In this document: in pieces, positions 43,804 through 52,480 of the stretch
Numbering within the stretch: position 1 is the first letter of the stretch
Layout: each line of letters starts with the position of its first letter
From: Pseudomonas fluorescens
Lineage (GTDB): Bacteria > Pseudomonadota > Gammaproteobacteria > Pseudomonadales > Pseudomonadaceae
Assembly (NCBI RefSeq): GCF_001902145.1
Contig: NZ_MRST01000026.1
Location: 626,095-690,094, forward strand
DNA: 64,000 bases
Direction of reading: 5' to 3'
The notes under the pieces: model-generated
What the model was told of the DNA's origin: nothing
Databases searched by the model: none
What the model saw: only the letters and a program-made list of their open reading frames with translations
Program-made: the position numbers and the translations under genes

Positions 43804-44781
43804 TTAAGGTAGCAGAATGGTCGATCCCGTCGTCCTGCGGGCTGATAACTCGGTCTGCGCTTTGGCCGCCTCCGCCAGCGGGTAGCGCTGGTTGATATCA
43901 ATGCGCACCTTGCCGCTCTTGATCATCGAAAACAGATCGTCCGCCATCGCCTGCAAGTTTGCCGCATTGTTGGCGTAGGTCGCCAACGTTGGCCGGGTTA
44001 CGTACAGCGAACCCTTCGCCGACAGAATCCCCAGGTTCACCCCATCCACCGCACCCGACGCGTTGCCGAAGCTCACCATCAAACCCCGCGGCGCCACGCT
44101 GTCCAGTGAGGTCAGCCAGGTGTCCTTGCCGACGCCGTCGTACACCACCGGGCACTTCTTGCCGTCAGTCAATTCCAGTACGCGTTGTGCGACATCTTCC
44201 TTGCTGTAGTCGATGGTTTCCCAGGCGCCGAGCGATTTAGCCAGGGCGGCTTTTTCCGGGGAACTGACCGTGCCGATCAACTTCACCCCCAGGGCCTTGG
44301 CCCATTGGCAGGCCAGGGAACCCACTCCACCAGCAGCGGCGTGGAACAAAATGGTTTCACCGCCCTTTAGCTCATAGGTCTGGCGCAACAGGTACTGCAC
44401 GGTCAGGCCTTTGAGCATGGCACCGGCGGCCTGTTCAAAGCTGATTTCATCCGGCAGGTGCACCAGGTTGGCGGCAGGCAACACATGCAGCTCGCTGTAG
44501 GCACCCAGCGGGCCGCTACCGTAGGCCACGCGGTCGCCGACTTTGAATTGGCTGACTTCACTGCCCACCGCATCCACCACGCCAGCGCCTTCCGCACCCA
44601 GGCCCGATGGCAGGGCGGGCGGCGCGTAGAGACCACTGCGCAAATAGGTGTCGATGAAGTTCAGGCCGATGGCCTCGTTGCGCACCCGAACCTGCTGTGG
44701 GCCAGGCTCCGCTGGCGTGTAGTCCACATATTCAAGTACTTCGGGGCCGCCATGGGCGCTGAACTGGATACGTTTGGCCAT
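43804..44781 (-). CDS. qor: NADPH:quinone oxidoreductase (zeta-crystallin type)
   Basis: A 325-residue zinc-free medium-chain reductase. MAKRIQFSAHGGPEVLEYVDY opens the GroES-like domain. The cofactor domain has AAAGGVGSLACQWAKALGVKLIGTVSS, and VAYGSGPLGAYSE is typical of quinone oxidoreductases. The ATG at 44781 has GGAGA upstream; a GTG two codons before it is a poorer choice. It is divergent from hemF. Confidence 0.93.
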   Translation of the reverse strand: MAKRIQFSAHGGPEVLEYVDYTPAEPGPQQVRVRNEAIGLNFIDTYLRSGLYAPPALPSGLGAEGAGVVDAVGSEVSQFKVGDRVAYGSGPLGAYSELHVLPAANLVHLPDEISFEQAAGAMLKGLTVQYLLRQTYELKGGETILFHAAAGGVGSLACQWAKALGVKLIGTVSSPEKAALAKSLGAWETIDYSKEDVAQRVLELTDGKKCPVVYDGVGKDTWLTSLDSVAPRGLMVSFGNASGAVDGVNLGILSAKGSLYVTRPTLATYANNAANLQAMADDLFSMIKSGKVRIDINQRYPLAEAAKAQTELSARRTTGSTILLP

Positions 44782-44959
44782 CTGCACTTCTCCTTGGGTT
44801 CGAATCTGCGTAGCCCCCTATCGGACTCCTAAGCTTGATCTTCGTCAACTGCTGCGCACCTAAGTGCAGTGGCATGTAGGCGCAGTGGTATCCTGTGCGC
44901 CCATTTGCCGCCGACGCCCCATGGGCCTCGCGTAGCTTTGCCCGATTCAAGGTGATGCC

Positions 44960-45892
44960 ATGACTACCCGCACCGAGGCCGTTAAAGCCTACCTGCTTGA
45001 CCTGCAAGACCGCATTTGCAGCGCCCTGGAAACCTTCGAGACGGACACTCGCTTTATCGAAGACGCCTGGACCCGGCCAGCCGGCGGTGGCGGTCGTACC
45101 CGTGTGATGGAAAACGGTTCGGTGATCGAAAAAGGCGGTGTCAACTTTTCCCACGTGTTCGGCAGCGGTTTGCCACCGTCTGCCAGTGCCCATCGCCCTG
45201 AACTGGCGGGCCGTGGGTTTGAGGCTCTGGGTGTGTCGCTGGTGATCCATCCGCATAACCCGCATGTACCGACTTCCCACGCCAATGTGCGGTTTTTCAT
45301 CGCTGAAAAAGAAGGTGAAGAACCGGTCTGGTGGTTCGGTGGTGGCTTCGATCTCACCCCGTATTACGGCAATGAAGAAGACTGCATTCACTGGCACCGC
45401 GTGGCCGAGCAGGCCTGTGCACCGTTTGGCCCGGACGTGTACTCCCGCTACAAGGCCTGGTGTGACGCCTACTTCCACATCAAGCATCGCAACGAACCCC
45501 GTGGCATCGGTGGGTTGTTCTTCGATGACTTGAACGAGTGGGGCTTTGACACCTGCTTCGCCTTCATCCGCGCCATCGGCGATGCCTACATCGACGCCTA
45601 CCTGCCGATTGTGCAGCGTCGCAAGGCGATGGCGTACACCGAACAACAGCGCCAGTTCCAGGAGTTCCGCCGGGGCCGCTACGTTGAGTTCAACCTGGTC
45701 TATGACCGTGGCACCCTGTTCGGCCTCCAATCGGGCGGGCGTACGGAGTCGATCCTGATGTCGCTGCCACCTCAGGTACGCTGGAGCTACGACTGGAAGG
45801 CCGAAGCCGGCAGCGAAGAGGCGCGCCTTACCGACTACTTCCTGCAAGACCGTGACTGGCTCGGCGTTGCCGCGCCCAAGGCGGCGGTGTGA
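44960..45892 (+). CDS. hemF: Oxygen-dependent coproporphyrinogen-III oxidase
   Basis: Oxidative decarboxylation of coproporphyrinogen III to protoporphyrinogen IX in heme synthesis. It has 310 residues. The signature VNFSHVFG and SLVIHPHNPHVPTSHANVRFF are present, and WWFGGGFDLTPYY and RGIGGLFFDDLN are family hallmarks. It overlaps aroE by one base (TGATG). Confidence 0.98.
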   Translation: MTTRTEAVKAYLLDLQDRICSALETFETDTRFIEDAWTRPAGGGGRTRVMENGSVIEKGGVNFSHVFGSGLPPSASAHRPELAGRGFEALGVSLVIHPHNPHVPTSHANVRFFIAEKEGEEPVWWFGGGFDLTPYYGNEEDCIHWHRVAEQACAPFGPDVYSRYKAWCDAYFHIKHRNEPRGIGGLFFDDLNEWGFDTCFAFIRAIGDAYIDAYLPIVQRRKAMAYTEQQRQFQEFRRGRYVEFNLVYDRGTLFGLQSGGRTESILMSLPPQVRWSYDWKAEAGSEEARLTDYFLQDRDWLGVAAPKAAV

Positions 45893-46722
45893 TGGACCGT
45901 TATGTTGTGTTCGGCAACCCCATCGGCCATAGCAAGTCGCCGCTGATTCATCGTCTGTTCGCCGCCCAGACCGGCGAGCAACTGGACTACAGCACGATGC
46001 TCGCGCCGTTGGAGGACTTCACCGCCTGTGCCCGTGAGTTTTTCCAACACGGTCGTGGCGCCAACGTCACCGTGCCGTTCAAGGAAGAGGCCTATCGTTT
46101 GGCCAATACGCTGACCGAACGGGCCCAGCGCGCCGGCGCAGTGAACACCTTGAGCAAATTGGCTGACGGCACGTTGTTGGGCGACAACACCGACGGCGCG
46201 GGCCTGGTACGCGACTTGACGGCCAATGCCGGGCTGAGCCTGCAAGGCAAACGCATCCTGTTATTGGGCGCCGGTGGCGCGGTACGCGGTGCGCTGGAGC
46301 CGTTGCTGGCGCAGCAACCCTCGTCGTTGATCATCGCCAACCGCACCGTGGAAAAGGCCGAGCGGCTGGCTGAGCTGTTCGATGACCTGGGCCCGGTGTC
46401 TGCCAGTGGTTTCGACTGGTTGCGTGAGCCGGTGGACGTGATCATCAATGCCACGTCGGCCAGCCTGTCAGGCGATGTACCGCCGATTGCCGGCAGCCTG
46501 ATCGAGCCGGGCAAGACCTTCTGCTACGACATGATGTATGCCAAGGAGCCTACTGCGTTCTGCCGCTGGGCGAGCGAGCAAGGCGCGGCGGTCGCGATGG
46601 ATGGCCTGGGCATGCTCGTGGAACAAGCGGCTGAAGCCTTCTTGCTGTGGCGCGGTGTGCGTCCGGATTCGGCGCCCGTACTGGCCGAACTGCGCCGGCA
46701 ACTGGCTGATTCCACACTCTAA
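45892..46722 (+). CDS. aroE: Shikimate dehydrogenase
   Basis: NADPH-dependent reduction of 3-dehydroshikimate in the chorismate pathway. It has 276 residues. NPIGHSKSPLIH binds shikimate, NVTVPFKEEAY holds the catalytic lysine and LLLGAGGAVRGALEPL the cofactor. The start MDRYVVFG at 45892 shares the A of the hemF stop; a GTG one codon earlier is possible. Confidence 0.97.
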   Translation: MDRYVVFGNPIGHSKSPLIHRLFAAQTGEQLDYSTMLAPLEDFTACAREFFQHGRGANVTVPFKEEAYRLANTLTERAQRAGAVNTLSKLADGTLLGDNTDGAGLVRDLTANAGLSLQGKRILLLGAGGAVRGALEPLLAQQPSSLIIANRTVEKAERLAELFDDLGPVSASGFDWLREPVDVIINATSASLSGDVPPIAGSLIEPGKTFCYDMMYAKEPTAFCRWASEQGAAVAMDGLGMLVEQAAEAFLLWRGVRPDSAPVLAELRRQLADSTL

Positions 46723-46745
46723 TGTGGGCACAGTTTTGATCGGGT

Positions 46746-48314
46746 TCAGTCTTCAAATTCGATGGGGCAGTTATCGGGCCCTTCGAGCTTTTTCAGCTCC
46801 TCAACCACCTGCGGCCTGGCCCCACGCAACGTCAAGCTACGGCCTAACCCCGCCAACCGCCGCGCCTCCTGGTGCAGCATCTCCACCCCGGAATAGTCGA
46901 TAAAGTTGATCTGCTGCGCCTCGATCACCACTCGCTCACCCTGCAAACGTTGCAGGCGCACTTGCAGGTAATGGCTGGCGCCGAAAAAGATCGAGCCGCC
47001 CACCCGCAACACATCCGCTTCACCGTCGCGCCAGTGTTGCACCCGTGGCTGCGAGGTGCGCTTGAGGTAGAAAAACAGCGACGCCAGCACCCCGGCATAA
47101 ATCGCCGTTTGCAGCTCCAGCAACAAGGTGGCGACACAGGTCAGGCTCATCACCACAAATTCGGCGCGGCTGACCCGGAACAGTGCGCGAATACCGCGGT
47201 GGTCCACCAGGCCCCAGCAGATCAGCAGGATACTCGCCGCCATGCTCGGGATCGGAATATGCGCGATCAACGCTGCGCCAAATAACGCGAATAGCGCCAC
47301 CCAGAGGGCCGAAAACACCCCCGCCAGCGGCGAACAGGCGCCCGCCTCGTAACTGAGGCCCGAACGGGTGAACGATCCGGCTGACAAGTAGCCGGAAAAA
47401 AATCCGCCAACGATGTTGGATAAACCCTGGGCGCGCACTTCCTGGTTGGCGTCGAGCAGTTGTTGCGAGCGGGCCGACAACGAACGGGCAATCGACAGGC
47501 TGGTTACCAACCCCAGCATTCCCACCGCCACGGCACTGGGCAGCAGGCGCAGCACCAGGTCCAGATCCATCGGCAACGGGCTGAACGGCGGCAGTTTGCC
47601 AATAAACGAACTGACCCGTGCCACATGCCCGAACATCGCCGGCCACAGCCATGCCGTCAGGCTGCCCAGCACCAAGGCGATCAACAATGTCGGCCAGCGT
47701 GGCACCAGGTACTTGAGCAGTATGCCTGCCAGCAACGTGCCCAGCCCAAGGGCCAGGGACGCGTGGTCCCACTCGCCACGATGGTCGATCAGCGCCAGCA
47801 GGCCGTTGATGGCCGTGGCCTGGCTCGGTAAATCCAAGCCGAGCAGGTTGGGCAGTTGCCCCAGGGCAATCACCACGGCGGCGCCCAGGGTGAAACCCAG
47901 CACCACCGAATGGGAGACAAAGTTCACCAACGCGCCGAAGCGCAGCAGGCCGAGCAACCATTGGAACACCCCGGCGAGGAAGGTCAGCAACAGGATGAGG
48001 GTGATGTAGTCCTGTGAACCGGGCACGGCCAATGGGCTGATGCTGGCGTAAAGCACGATGGAGATGGCGGCCGTCGGCCCGCAGATCAAGTGCCAGGACG
48101 AGCCCCACAGGCAGGCGATCAATACCGGGATGATGGCGGCGTAGAGCCCGTATTCGGGTGGGAGACCGGCGATCAATGCGTAGGCAATCGACTGCGGCAG
48201 CGCAAGCACAGCGCCGCTGAGGCCGACGATCGCGTCCCGGCCGACGCTGACGCGAGTTTGGCGCGGGAGCCAGCGCAGGAAGGGCAAGAGTGTATGGCGG
48301 TTGGGCCGGGGCAT
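46746..48314 (-). CDS. SulP-family anion permease with STAS domain
   Basis: A 522-residue inner-membrane transporter of the SLC26/SulP family. About ten to fourteen hydrophobic segments begin at RDAIVGLSGAVLALPQSIAYALIAGLPPEYGLY. The C-terminal cytosolic STAS domain carries QQINFIDYSGVEMLHQEARRL. SulP proteins move sulfate, bicarbonate or dicarboxylates. The choline-sulfate locus next door makes sulfate a reasonable guess, but the substrate cannot be read from sequence. Confidence 0.88.
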   Translation of the reverse strand: MPRPNRHTLLPFLRWLPRQTRVSVGRDAIVGLSGAVLALPQSIAYALIAGLPPEYGLYAAIIPVLIACLWGSSWHLICGPTAAISIVLYASISPLAVPGSQDYITLILLLTFLAGVFQWLLGLLRFGALVNFVSHSVVLGFTLGAAVVIALGQLPNLLGLDLPSQATAINGLLALIDHRGEWDHASLALGLGTLLAGILLKYLVPRWPTLLIALVLGSLTAWLWPAMFGHVARVSSFIGKLPPFSPLPMDLDLVLRLLPSAVAVGMLGLVTSLSIARSLSARSQQLLDANQEVRAQGLSNIVGGFFSGYLSAGSFTRSGLSYEAGACSPLAGVFSALWVALFALFGAALIAHIPIPSMAASILLICWGLVDHRGIRALFRVSRAEFVVMSLTCVATLLLELQTAIYAGVLASLFFYLKRTSQPRVQHWRDGEADVLRVGGSIFFGASHYLQVRLQRLQGERVVIEAQQINFIDYSGVEMLHQEARRLAGLGRSLTLRGARPQVVEELKKLEGPDNCPIEFED

Positions 48315-48330
48315 GAGTCGCTCGAAATAC

Positions 48331-48430
48331 TGTAGGAGCGAGCTTGCTCGCGAAGAGGGGTAACGATAACGCGGGCTGTCTGAAAAAACGCGGCGTTTTC
48401 GAGCTCTTCGCTGGCAAGCCAGCTCCTACA
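48331..48430. repeat. Inverted REP pair (REPIN), GTAGGAGCGAGC type
   Basis: TGTAGGAGCGAGCTTGCTCG at 48331 is partly mirrored by GCTGGCAAGCCAGCTCCTAC near 48411-48430; the right arm has diverged (GCCAGC in place of GCTCGC). It separates choX and the SulP gene. Confidence 0.8.
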
Positions 48431-48447
48431 AGGGGGGAGTGTGATCT

Positions 48448-49362
48448 TTAGAGTTTGGCTTTTACCGCCGGCAACGCCTCTTGGCCATCCAGAGTTTTTA
48501 CCCCCTCCAGCCACTGGTCCAGCACCGCCGGGTTGGCCTTGATCCACGTCTTCGCCGCCTGCGCATTGCTGACCTTGTTGTTGGCCACGTCAGCCATGAT
48601 GCTGTTCTCCATGGTTTGGGTGAAACTGAGGTTGGTCAGCAGTTTCCCAACATTGGGGCAAGCTTGTGCGTAGCCCTTGCGGGTCAAGGTATACACGCTG
48701 CCGGTGGCACCAAAGTACTGCTCGCCGCCCTTGAGGTAGCGCATTTTCAGTTGCACGTTCATCGGGTGTGGAGTCCAGCCGAGAAAGGTGATGAAACGCT
48801 GTTTCTTCACCGCTCGCGAAACCTCAGCAAGCATCGCCTGTTCGCTGGACTCGATCAGCTTCCACTGCCCCAGGTCGAAATCGTTTTTCTTGATGATCTC
48901 CTGCAACGAGATATTGGCCGGCGCGCCGGAGCCGATGCCGTAGATCTTCTTGTCGAACTTGTCGGCAAACTTGTTCAGGTCGGCAAAGTCATGCACGCCG
49001 GCGTCCCACACATAGTCCGGCACGGCGAGGGTGAACTCGGTGCCTTCCAGATTCTTCGCCAGTTGCACCACATCGCCGTTGGCCACGAACTTGTCGTAGA
49101 AGCCTTGCTGCGCCGGCATCCAGTTGCCGAGGAAGACATCCACCTGGCCGTCCTTGAGCCCGCCGAAGGTAATCGGCACCGCCAGGGTGTCGACCTTGGG
49201 TTGATAGCCCATGCCCGTCAGCAGGAAACTGGTGATAGCGTTGGTGGCGGCAATATCGCTCCAGCCTGGATCGGCCATCTTTACCGTTTCGCAGCGAGTG
49301 TCTGCGTACGCCTGGGCGCTGCTGAGCACCACCAAACTCAGTACCACGGTCAACTTTTGCAT
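48448..49362 (-). CDS. choX: Choline/betaine-type ABC transporter substrate-binding protein
   Basis: A 304-residue periplasmic binding protein. The signal peptide is residues 1-20 (MQKLTVVLSLVVLSSAQAYA). The mature part has the OpuAC/ChoX pattern: VKMADPGWSDIAATNAI, GGLKDGQVDVFLGNWMPAQQ, and FITFLGWTPHPMNVQLKM. Trp and Tyr residues in these stretches form the aromatic box for quaternary ammonium ligands in the family. It follows betC by 18 bp. No permease or ATPase gene lies nearby, so it must share a transporter encoded elsewhere. Choline or choline-O-sulfate is the likely ligand. Confidence 0.85.
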   Translation of the reverse strand: MQKLTVVLSLVVLSSAQAYADTRCETVKMADPGWSDIAATNAITSFLLTGMGYQPKVDTLAVPITFGGLKDGQVDVFLGNWMPAQQGFYDKFVANGDVVQLAKNLEGTEFTLAVPDYVWDAGVHDFADLNKFADKFDKKIYGIGSGAPANISLQEIIKKNDFDLGQWKLIESSEQAMLAEVSRAVKKQRFITFLGWTPHPMNVQLKMRYLKGGEQYFGATGSVYTLTRKGYAQACPNVGKLLTNLSFTQTMENSIMADVANNKVSNAQAAKTWIKANPAVLDQWLEGVKTLDGQEALPAVKAKL

Positions 49363-49380
49363 GGCCTTCCCTCTGTCTAC

Positions 49381-50895
49381 TTATTGGTTTTGGCAGGGTT
49401 GTGGAAAACGTGCCTTGCGCTCCAGGTCATCAAGGTCGATATGGTTGCGCATGTACTGCTGACTGGCGTCTACCAGTGGCTGGTGATCCCAGCTCTTGAG
49501 TTTGCCTTGGGTCAGCGCTTCAAACACCAGGCGGCGACGGCGTTGGCTGGCGAGCGCCTGTTGATGGATCGCCGGGATGTCCCATTTAGCCCGTGCTTCA
49601 CGCAAGAACGCCTCGAACAACGGCCGATGTTCAGATGACTGGCTGAGGTTTTCCTGCTCGCTCGGGTCGTTGTGCACATCGAACAATAGGCAAGGATCGT
49701 CCTCGCTGTAGATGAATTTGTAGGCGCCCCGGCGAATCATCATCAATGGGCTGACGGTGCCTTCGGCCATGTATTCGCCAAACACTTCGTCATGCCCGCC
49801 CTGCCCTTGCAAATGCGGGACCAGTGAGCGGCCGTCCAGCGGCAAGTGCGGGTCCAGCTCGCCGCCGGCCAATTCCACCAGGGTCGGCAACAGGTCGGCG
49901 GTCGACACGGCCTGGGTGACGCGGCCAGCGGCGAACTGCCCCGGCGCACTGACCAGCAGCGGCACGCGGGCGGCCATTTCAAACCAGTGCATTTTGTACC
50001 AGAGGCCGCGCTCGCCAAGCATGTCGCCGTGGTCGCCGGAGAAAATGATCAGGGTATCGTCGGCCAGGCCGGTGTCCTCCAGGGTCTGCAGCAGCTTGCC
50101 GACATTGCTGTCGATGTAGCTGCACGCACCGAAGTAGGCACGGCGGGCGTCGCGGATCTTATCCACAGGCAGAGGTTTGTCCCACAAGTCATAGACCTTG
50201 AGCAGCCGCTGGGAATGCGGGTCAAGGTCGGCCTGGGGCGGCGTCGCTGGCATTGGGATGTCGGTGTCCTCGTACAGGTCCCAGAACGGCTTGGGAATGG
50301 TGTAAGGGTCGTGGGGATGAGTCATCGACACGGTCAGGCAGAACGGCTGGTCGCCCGCCTCGCGGATATGATCGAACAGGTATTGCTGGGCCTTGAACAC
50401 CACCTCTTCGTCGAAATCCAGCTGGTTGGTGCGTACGCACGGGCCGGCTTGCAGCACCGAGGACATGTTGTGATACCAGGTAGGGCGTACGTCTGGCTCA
50501 TCCCAGTTCACCGCCCAGCCGTAGTCGGCGGGATAGATGTCGCTGGTCAGGCGTTCCTCATAGCCGTGCAACTGGTCGGGGCCACAGAAGTGCATCTTGC
50601 CCGACAGCGCGGTGCGGTAGCCGAGGCGGCGCAAGTAGTGGGCATAGGTCGGCACATCGGCGGGGAAATCGGCGGCGTTGTCGTAGGCGCCGATCTTGCT
50701 CGGCAACTGGCCACTGACCAAGGTGAAGCGCGACGGTGCGCACAACGGGCTGTTGCAATAGGCGGCGTCGAACACCACGCCCTGTGCCGCCAGGCGGCTG
50801 AGGTTGGGCAGTTTGATCGGGGAAGGCCCGTAGAACGGCAGCATCGGCGCGGCCATCTGATCGGCCATGATGAAAAGAATGTTCTTGCGCTTCAT
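49381..50895 (-). CDS. betC: Choline sulfatase
   Basis: Hydrolyses choline-O-sulfate to choline and sulfate. At 504 residues from MKRKNILFIMADQ it is a type I sulfatase. Cys52 in SPLCAPSRFTLVSGQ is the CXPXR cysteine that becomes formylglycine, and the metal-binding MADQ and FSGDHGDMLGERG are intact. No signal peptide, so it acts in the cytoplasm. The frame runs six codons further up to 50913, but the ATG at 50895 fits the family. It is divergent from its LysR-type regulator. Confidence 0.95.
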   Translation of the reverse strand: MKRKNILFIMADQMAAPMLPFYGPSPIKLPNLSRLAAQGVVFDAAYCNSPLCAPSRFTLVSGQLPSKIGAYDNAADFPADVPTYAHYLRRLGYRTALSGKMHFCGPDQLHGYEERLTSDIYPADYGWAVNWDEPDVRPTWYHNMSSVLQAGPCVRTNQLDFDEEVVFKAQQYLFDHIREAGDQPFCLTVSMTHPHDPYTIPKPFWDLYEDTDIPMPATPPQADLDPHSQRLLKVYDLWDKPLPVDKIRDARRAYFGACSYIDSNVGKLLQTLEDTGLADDTLIIFSGDHGDMLGERGLWYKMHWFEMAARVPLLVSAPGQFAAGRVTQAVSTADLLPTLVELAGGELDPHLPLDGRSLVPHLQGQGGHDEVFGEYMAEGTVSPLMMIRRGAYKFIYSEDDPCLLFDVHNDPSEQENLSQSSEHRPLFEAFLREARAKWDIPAIHQQALASQRRRRLVFEALTQGKLKSWDHQPLVDASQQYMRNHIDLDDLERKARFPQPCQNQ

Positions 50896-50998
50896 GGTTT
50901 CTCGGCATTCCATAGGCAGTGTTTATGCCAATGAGCATGTAATCCATCCATACCGGGGTAAAGCCCATGCGCAGCAATGACTAGGATAAGTTGAGCTT

Positions 50999-51949
50999 AT
51001 GTATGAAGCGCTGGGTGACCTCTCTCTCGATTTGCTGCGCGCCTTTGAAGCGGCGGCGCGCCATCGCAGTTTCACTGCGGCCGCGATGGAACTGGGCACC
51101 ACCCAACCGGCTGTCAGCCAGCAGATCAAACGCCTTGAAGAGCAACTGGCGATCCGCCTGTTTGATCGCATTTACCGCGGCATCGAACTGACTGACGCCG
51201 GTGCCCTGCTGTTCGAGCATGTGCAAGGCGGCCTGCAGAGCATCAACCAGGGGCTCGGCGCCATCACTCAACAAAGCCAGCATGAAGTGCTACAAGTCGC
51301 CACCGACTTCGCCTTCGCCGCCTATTGGCTGATGCCGCGCCTGCATCGCTTCCACCAGGCCAACCCGCTGGTGGATGTCAGCCTGGTCACCAGTGAGCGC
51401 AACCCTGCCACCCTGCGCAGCGATATCGATGTGGCGGTGCTGTTCGGCGATGGCCGCTTCAAGCAGGGCGAGAGCCTGTGGTTGTTCAATGAGGAAGTGT
51501 TCCCGGTGTGCAGCCCGCAGTGGCTCAAGGAACAGGTCGCGCCCCTCACGGTGCAGACCTTGCAGGACTGCCCGTTGCTGCACCTGCGCCAGGAAAACAA
51601 CAGCCAGTGGTTCGACTGGAACGGCGTGTTCCGCGAACTGGGTATCACGGCTGCGCCGACCCCTGGGCAATTGCGCTTCGACAACTACACCTTGCTGATC
51701 CAGGCCGCGATTGCCGGCGAGGGCGTCGCCATCGGCTGGCGCCACCTGGTGGATAACCTGCTGGAGCAGAACTGGCTGTGCCGACCGATCAGCCCCACGG
51801 TGACCTCGCGCTTGGGCTATTACGTGGTGCAGCCCCAGCGCAAGCGCCGCGGGCAGTTGGTGGACCGCTTTGTCGAGTGGCTGGTGGCGGAACAGGCCAG
51901 CAGTGCGCAGCCGTTGACCGGGCTGGCCCTGCCGTCGATTGCGGTCTAG
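50999..51949 (+). CDS. LysR-family regulator of choline sulfate utilisation
   Basis: A 316-residue LysR regulator. The HTH is RSFTAAAMELGTTQPAVSQQIKRLEEQLAIRLFDRI, and the effector domain starts near residue 95 (LQVATDFAFAAYWLMPRLHRF). It is divergent from betC-choX with 103 bp between starts. Its place and sequence match the choline-sulfate regulator of other pseudomonads. The effector is probably choline sulfate or choline (inferred). Confidence 0.88.
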   Translation: MYEALGDLSLDLLRAFEAAARHRSFTAAAMELGTTQPAVSQQIKRLEEQLAIRLFDRIYRGIELTDAGALLFEHVQGGLQSINQGLGAITQQSQHEVLQVATDFAFAAYWLMPRLHRFHQANPLVDVSLVTSERNPATLRSDIDVAVLFGDGRFKQGESLWLFNEEVFPVCSPQWLKEQVAPLTVQTLQDCPLLHLRQENNSQWFDWNGVFRELGITAAPTPGQLRFDNYTLLIQAAIAGEGVAIGWRHLVDNLLEQNWLCRPISPTVTSRLGYYVVQPQRKRRGQLVDRFVEWLVAEQASSAQPLTGLALPSIAV

Positions 51950-51979
51950 GATCGGCGCACAGTGGAACCGGAGTCTGTC

Positions 51980-52306
51980 ATGCAACGTATCAAGGGCTAC
52001 CACGCCCATATCTACTTCGACGCCAGCACGATCGAGCAGGCGCGCACGCTCTGTGAAGACGCCGCCAAGTTGTTCCCGCTGCGCATGGGCCGCGTGCATG
52101 AGCGGCCCGTGGGCCCGCACCCGGATTGGAGTTGCCAACTGGCGTTCGAGCCGGAATATATCGGCGTGGTGTTACCGTGGCTGGCGCTGCACCGCAATGG
52201 TCTGGTGGTGTTCCTGCACCCTGAAACCGGTGATGACCTCAAGGACCACACCGATTACGCCATCTGGATGGGGGCGATGCGCGAGCTGGACCTGTCGATT
52301 TTTTAA
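51980..52306 (+). CDS. DOPA 4,5-dioxygenase-family protein
   Basis: A 108-residue protein of the small DOPA 4,5-dioxygenase family. The conserved elements are GYHAHIYFDA near the N-terminus, FPLRMGRVHERPVGPHPDWSCQLAF and NGLVVFLHPETGDDLKDHTDYAIWMG; the histidines (GYHAH, RVHERPVGPH, LHP) are likely metal ligands. The ATG at 51980 has GGAG upstream; a GTG at 51962 is possible. The substrate in pseudomonads is not known. It lies after the betC regulator and may be in the same transcript. Confidence 0.85.
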   Translation: MQRIKGYHAHIYFDASTIEQARTLCEDAAKLFPLRMGRVHERPVGPHPDWSCQLAFEPEYIGVVLPWLALHRNGLVVFLHPETGDDLKDHTDYAIWMGAMRELDLSIF

Positions 52307-52480
52307 CCGTTCTTACCCGATATACCTCCCCTCTTACCGTAAGTAAAACAGGAGGTTGTAGGATTTTTCTGGTCTCGTCTCATTATATGGGATTGATATT
52401 TATATATTGAGATATTTCTCTTCCTAGGTTTATATTCGCCCATCTGCTTTTTTCAGCACCCACTCATTTCAGGTGAAGCG
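52307..52480 (+). promoter_or_regulatory. Regulatory region upstream of dgoK with nested palindromes
   Basis: This 174-bp gap is unusually A/T-rich for the window. It contains CTTACCGTAAG, a perfect palindrome (52333-52343), nested inside ACCTCC (52324-52329) and GGAGGT (52351-52356), and an AT-rich run (GATATTTATATATTGAGATA) at about 52393-52413. These are candidate operators for a galactonate-responsive repressor, but no regulator gene of that kind is in the window. Confidence 0.4.

Noticed and set aside
47020..48417. 465-codon minus-strand frame overlapping the SulP gene in another frame
   Set aside because: Pro/Arg/Gly-rich shadow on the same strand; the SulP frame has membrane helices and a STAS domain.
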